The position numbers were made by a program, and so were the translations under genes. Below are positions 6,284 to 9,423 of a stretch of 9,423 bases of DNA, piece after piece. Each line of letters starts with the position of its first letter. The first letter of the stretch is position 1. Source of the stretch: an uncultured Centipeda sp. Lineage in GTDB: Bacteria > Bacillota > Negativicutes > Selenomonadales > Selenomonadaceae. The stretch is from assembly GCA_937925565.1 (NCBI GenBank), contig CALALM010000310.1:1-9423 (forward strand). The letters are read 5' to 3'. The notes under the pieces are model-generated. The model saw only the letters and a program-made list of their open reading frames with translations, was not told the DNA's origin and did not search any database.

Positions 6284-8509
6284 CTATTCGACCGCCTTCA
6301 GCACGTAGATGCGCGACTCAAAGTCTGTGGTAAGTCCGTTCTCTGCATTCGGCTCACCCGCCGTGCCGTCCGTCGTGATGAGGCCGTAGTTCATCAGCTC
6401 ATCACCATAGCAGCGTACGCCGCTGCGGCTGTTCACGTAGAGCGTATCGGGCAGCAGCCCTGCGAGTTTCACGCGCTCGAAACGGTAGTTCACGCGGTTC
6501 AGCGTGCGGTACCAGCCGACAATCGCCGTCTTTTGATCCGCACTCACACTCATCCACACCGTTACATTTCCCTCAAAGGGGCTTTGCAGGCGGTAGAACG
6601 TGCCGAACTGAAGGATCTCGCGATACTTCTTCATAAAGGCGACCTGCTCCTTGACCTCGGCGATCTCCTCCGCAGTCAGCTTATTGAGATCCAGTTCATA
6701 TCCAAATGTGCCGAAATACGCCGTATTCGCACGCGTATGGAGCGGCGTCATGCGGTTGACCTGATGGTTTGGCACGACGGAGACATGGCTGCCCATGCTG
6801 CTCACGGGGTAGCACATGGATGTTCCGTACTGGATCTTCTGCCGCTCGACAGCATCGGAGTTGTCGCTCGCCCACGTCTGCGGCGCATAGTAGAGCATCC
6901 CGGGGTCGAAGCGGTTACCGCCCGAGGCACAGGACTCAAAGAGGACATGGGGGAAGTTCGATGTCAACCGCTCGTAGAGATCATAAAGTCCGAGGATGTA
7001 GCGATGGAACACCTCGCCCTGCTGATCTGCAGGGAGCGCGTGCGACCAGCACTCCGTGATGCTGCGGTTCATATCCCATTTCACATAGGAAACCCTTCCG
7101 CTCGCGAGAATCGCCTCCATCTGCCCATAGATATTGTCCACGACCTCCCTGCGCGAGAAGTCGAGCACGCACTGCGAGCGCCCGAGCGACTTGCGCCGTC
7201 CCGGCACGGAAAGCACCCAATCTGGATGCGCACGATAGAGGTCGGAGTCCTCGTTGACCATCTCGAGCTCGACCCAGATGCCGAACTGCATGCCACGCGC
7301 CTCGATCTTCTCCGCGAGTCCGTCGATGCCATTCGGCAGACGGTCGCGGTTGACCGTCCAATCGCCAAGTCCCGCATAGTCGGACGTGCGTGCACCGAAC
7401 CAACCGTCGTCGAGCACAAAGAGTTCGATGCCGCACTCCGCCGCCTTGTCCGCGATCGTGAGCAGCTTCTCCTCCGTAAAGTCGAAATACGTCGCCTCCC
7501 AGTTGTTGATGAGGATGGGACGTACCTTCTCCCGCCACTGCCCGCGCACAAGCCGCGACTGATAGAGACGATGATAGGTCTGACTCATGCCGTTCAGCCC
7601 CTCATCCGACCAGACGAGCACCGCCTCGGGTGTCTGGAACTCCGCACCAGGCACAAGTTTCCAATCGAAATCCGTGCTGTGGATGCCTGCCTGCAGTCGT
7701 GTGACACCGTGGTTGTCAACCTCGGCAAGCATCTCGAAATTGCCGCTGTAGACGAGGCTCATCGCGAGTACCTCGCCCTGCGTTTCCGTTGTCCCTCGGC
7801 GCAGGAGTGCGACGAACGGATTGTACTGCCCCGAGGAGTGCCCGCGGCGGCTGCCGATTGCCGTGATGCCCGTTGCAAGCGGACGGATCTCGACGTGGCG
7901 CTCACGCGTCCACGCTCCCGTCAGCTCCATCCAATCGTATTCCGTATCGGGCAGGTCGATCGACATGCTCATGACCTTCTGCAGGTGCAGCACTTCCGTG
8001 CCGTCATTGATATAGCACACACTGCGCGCGATCGCGCCGCCCTCGACGAAGATCGTATAGAGAAGCTCCGCGCGCAGTCCCGTCAGCGCGTCCATCACCT
8101 CGACGATGAGTGTCTTTGCCTCATCGTCCGACTCCACGTAGGTCGCAGGCAGACCCGCGAGTTTCGGCTTGCCGTCCACAATACGAAAGCCCGTATACTG
8201 CATATCGAGGATGCGACTGCCATTCTCCTGCAATACGTTCAACGCGGGACGGCGAAAATCCGACGAGCCGTAGGTTGGCAGCTCCTGTCGAATCGCATCC
8301 AGAGAGTAGTCGCGGCAGTCCGCAAAGACGCACGCCGACATCCCGCGATGCACGCGCTCAAAGAGGTGCTCAAACCCCGCGCGGTCGCGCAGCGCCTTGC
8401 CGTAGTAGAGCGAACCGAGCCCGCCGTGGGGCAGTACCATGAAGATGTAACTGATGGAATCGTTGAAGAGATGAAAGACCTTGCCCCGCTCATGATAGAT
8501 AATATTCAT
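6284..8509 (-). CDS. aga: Alpha-galactosidase, glycoside hydrolase family 36
   Basis: The enzyme releases terminal alpha-1,6-linked galactose from melibiose, raffinose and stachyose with retention of configuration. The 741-residue length is typical of tetrameric GH36 subgroup I enzymes such as Geobacillus AgaA and lactobacillus MelA. An N-terminal beta-sandwich (about 1-320) precedes a TIM barrel that starts near PILINNWEATYFDF (331-344). The barrel contains VLDDGWFGAR (365-374) and the nucleophile motif KWDMNR with Asp479. It also contains FESCASGGNRFD (524-535) and WASDNSDA (546-553), with Asp549 as acid/base. A small C-terminal beta domain follows from about 640. These catalytic positions agree to within a residue or so with those known in AgaA. 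There is no signal peptide, so it should act in the cytoplasm on imported sugar. It lies 29 bases downstream of a LacI-type regulator gene on the same strand, which suggests a shared transcript and control by galactosides. The family call is firm; exact substrate preference is inferred. Confidence 0.96.
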   Translation of the reverse strand: MNIIYHERGKVFHLFNDSISYIFMVLPHGGLGSLYYGKALRDRAGFEHLFERVHRGMSACVFADCRDYSLDAIRQELPTYGSSDFRRPALNVLQENGSRILDMQYTGFRIVDGKPKLAGLPATYVESDDEAKTLIVEVMDALTGLRAELLYTIFVEGGAIARSVCYINDGTEVLHLQKVMSMSIDLPDTEYDWMELTGAWTRERHVEIRPLATGITAIGSRRGHSSGQYNPFVALLRRGTTETQGEVLAMSLVYSGNFEMLAEVDNHGVTRLQAGIHSTDFDWKLVPGAEFQTPEAVLVWSDEGLNGMSQTYHRLYQSRLVRGQWREKVRPILINNWEATYFDFTEEKLLTIADKAAECGIELFVLDDGWFGARTSDYAGLGDWTVNRDRLPNGIDGLAEKIEARGMQFGIWVELEMVNEDSDLYRAHPDWVLSVPGRRKSLGRSQCVLDFSRREVVDNIYGQMEAILASGRVSYVKWDMNRSITECWSHALPADQQGEVFHRYILGLYDLYERLTSNFPHVLFESCASGGNRFDPGMLYYAPQTWASDNSDAVERQKIQYGTSMCYPVSSMGSHVSVVPNHQVNRMTPLHTRANTAYFGTFGYELDLNKLTAEEIAEVKEQVAFMKKYREILQFGTFYRLQSPFEGNVTVWMSVSADQKTAIVGWYRTLNRVNYRFERVKLAGLLPDTLYVNSRSGVRCYGDELMNYGLITTDGTAGEPNAENGLTTDFESRIYVLKAVE

Positions 8510-8514
8510 TTATA

Positions 8515-8522
8515 TCCCCCTT
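8515..8522 (-). promoter_or_regulatory. Ribosome binding site for alpha-galactosidase
   Basis: The - strand reads AAGGGGGA, five bases before the ATG at 8509. It supports that start and sits inside the 29-base gap after the regulator gene, leaving little room for a separate promoter. Confidence 0.7.
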
Positions 8523-8538
8523 CGATTGGTTGTTCGTT

Positions 8539-9423
8539 TTACTCCACGCGAAAGCCCGTCGTCTCACGCTCAACCACGGTATTGGCAAGCACGACATTTT
8601 CCGTCACGTTCTCCTCGATCTGCTTCAGCATGAGTCGTGCCGCCTCCCGCCCGAGATCGGCCATATTCTGATCGATGGTCGTCAGCTTGGGCGCGGTATA
8701 TCGACTGAGTGCCGTGTTGTCGTAGCCGATGACCGAGATATCCTGCGGCACACGCCGCCCCATGCGCTGACAGGCGTTGACCGCCCCCATCGCCATGAGA
8801 TCGTTGCAGCAGAAGATCGCCGTCGGTGCGAGATCGAGCATCATATCCATGAGGATGAACATGGTATTTTCCACTGTCTCGATGCGGTTGCCCTCGCCGA
8901 CGTTGACAATATCCTCCGGATGGAACGCCCCGCGCTCCCGCATGATCTCGCGGTAGACCTTCTCCTTGATGCGGTAGGAGTCACTGTTCTCGCCCTGCAC
9001 GAAAAGGATGCGCTCGTGCCCGTAGTGAAAGAGGTGCTCGAGCGCCGCACGCGCCCCACCGCGCTGATCGCTCGTCACGTATGATATGCCCGCAAGTTCG
9101 CGCGCACTGTTGACAAAGACCAGCGGCAGACGCGCCGCAGTGTTCTCATAGAACTCCGAGACTGCCGTCTCCGTATTCGGACTGACGACGATAACACCCG
9201 AAACATTGCGTGTGATGAAGTCCCGCACACACTCCTCCTCGCGCGCCGCATCGTTCTGCGCACACGCGAGGAGCAGAGAGTACGAGCTCTGCCGCAGATG
9301 CTCCTCGATGCCGTCAAGCACCTGGGCAAAGAACATATTGTCAAAACTCGGCACGACGACGCCGATGCTTGAGGAGCGCTGCGTGTTCAGCTCCCGTGCC
9401 TGCAAATTCGGCACATACTCCAG
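8539..9423 (-). CDS. LacI-family transcriptional regulator (N-terminus beyond the window)
   Basis: The frame is open to the window edge and gives 294 residues. The visible part begins LEYVPNLQAREL, the end of the LacI/GalR DNA-binding head with its hinge helix (N..AR.L). The helix-turn-helix, about 45-50 residues, is therefore missing only because the window ends. A GTG in this hinge (9412-9414) is not the true start. The periplasmic-binding-protein-like core follows: SSSIGVVVPSFDNMFFAQVL, HLFHYGHERILFVQG, then AIFCCNDLMAMGAVNACQRM, RVPQDISVIGYDNT and LTTIDQNMADLGREAA, all standard LacI landmarks. Its place directly upstream of the alpha-galactosidase gene suggests a local repressor that responds to an alpha-galactoside or galactose. 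The effector is an inference from context, as the binding pocket gives no reliable clue. The operator would lie upstream of this gene, outside the window. Confidence 0.93.
   Translation of the reverse strand: MEYVPNLQARELNTQRSSSIGVVVPSFDNMFFAQVLDGIEEHLRQSSYSLLLACAQNDAAREEECVRDFITRNVSGVIVVSPNTETAVSEFYENTAARLPLVFVNSARELAGISYVTSDQRGGARAALEHLFHYGHERILFVQGENSDSYRIKEKVYREIMRERGAFHPEDIVNVGEGNRIETVENTMFILMDMMLDLAPTAIFCCNDLMAMGAVNACQRMGRRVPQDISVIGYDNTALSRYTAPKLTTIDQNMADLGREAARLMLKQIEENVTENVVLANTVVERETTGFRVE

Noticed and set aside
6533..8671. A 712-codon open frame on the + strand opposite the alpha-galactosidase and regulator genes
   Set aside because: It is the mirror frame of a GC-rich gene with a clear GH36 product. 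Its translation is rich in Arg, His and Leu, has no domain signature and crosses two genes on the other strand.
8539..9414. GTG at 9412-9414 as the true start of the LacI-type regulator
   Set aside because: The frame stays open to the window edge, and the preceding residues LEY with VPN form the usual end of the LacI head. The start lies beyond the window.

Overview
The window looks like chromosomal DNA from a Negativicutes bacterium of the Selenomonas/Centipeda/Mitsuokella kind. This is an inference from the fairly GC-rich coding sequence, strong AGGAGG-type ribosome binding sites, a clostridial-style single-chain PurL, AgrC-like membrane kinases, and short terminators with a GCTGTTGCA core. 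No rRNA, tRNA or other marker is present to fix the genus.

Layout. Positions 35-2267 (+ strand) hold two overlapping genes for membrane sensor kinases of the AgrC/GHKL type. Facing them on the - strand are: purL (2334-6125), a monocistronic purine biosynthesis gene with its own promoter; a GH36 alpha-galactosidase (6284-8509); and, 29 bases upstream of the galactosidase, a LacI-family regulator (8539-9423) whose N-terminus runs off the window. Two related GCTGTTGCA hairpins bracket purL. One lies between the converging kinase and purL genes. The other lies between the alpha-galactosidase gene and the purL promoter. There is no intergenic gap longer than about 160 bases.

How the genes work. 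LacI regulator plus alpha-galactosidase form a probable two-gene unit for intracellular use of melibiose/raffinose-type sugars. Any transporter would lie outside the window. PurL carries out step four of de novo purine synthesis, with its glutaminase domain fused at the C-terminus.

The most unusual part is the kinase pair. The first protein has an intact GHKL ATPase domain but has lost the phospho-accepting His and the surrounding RHD..NH residues. The second protein has an intact RHD..HH His box but stops right after it and has no ATPase domain. The two are paralogous in the membrane region and translationally coupled. Either they form a split, trans-phosphorylating sensor, or the locus is a decaying remnant in which a deletion joined the second kinase gene to the purL terminator. 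The sequence alone cannot decide, but the junction at about 2250-2270 makes the deletion explanation serious.
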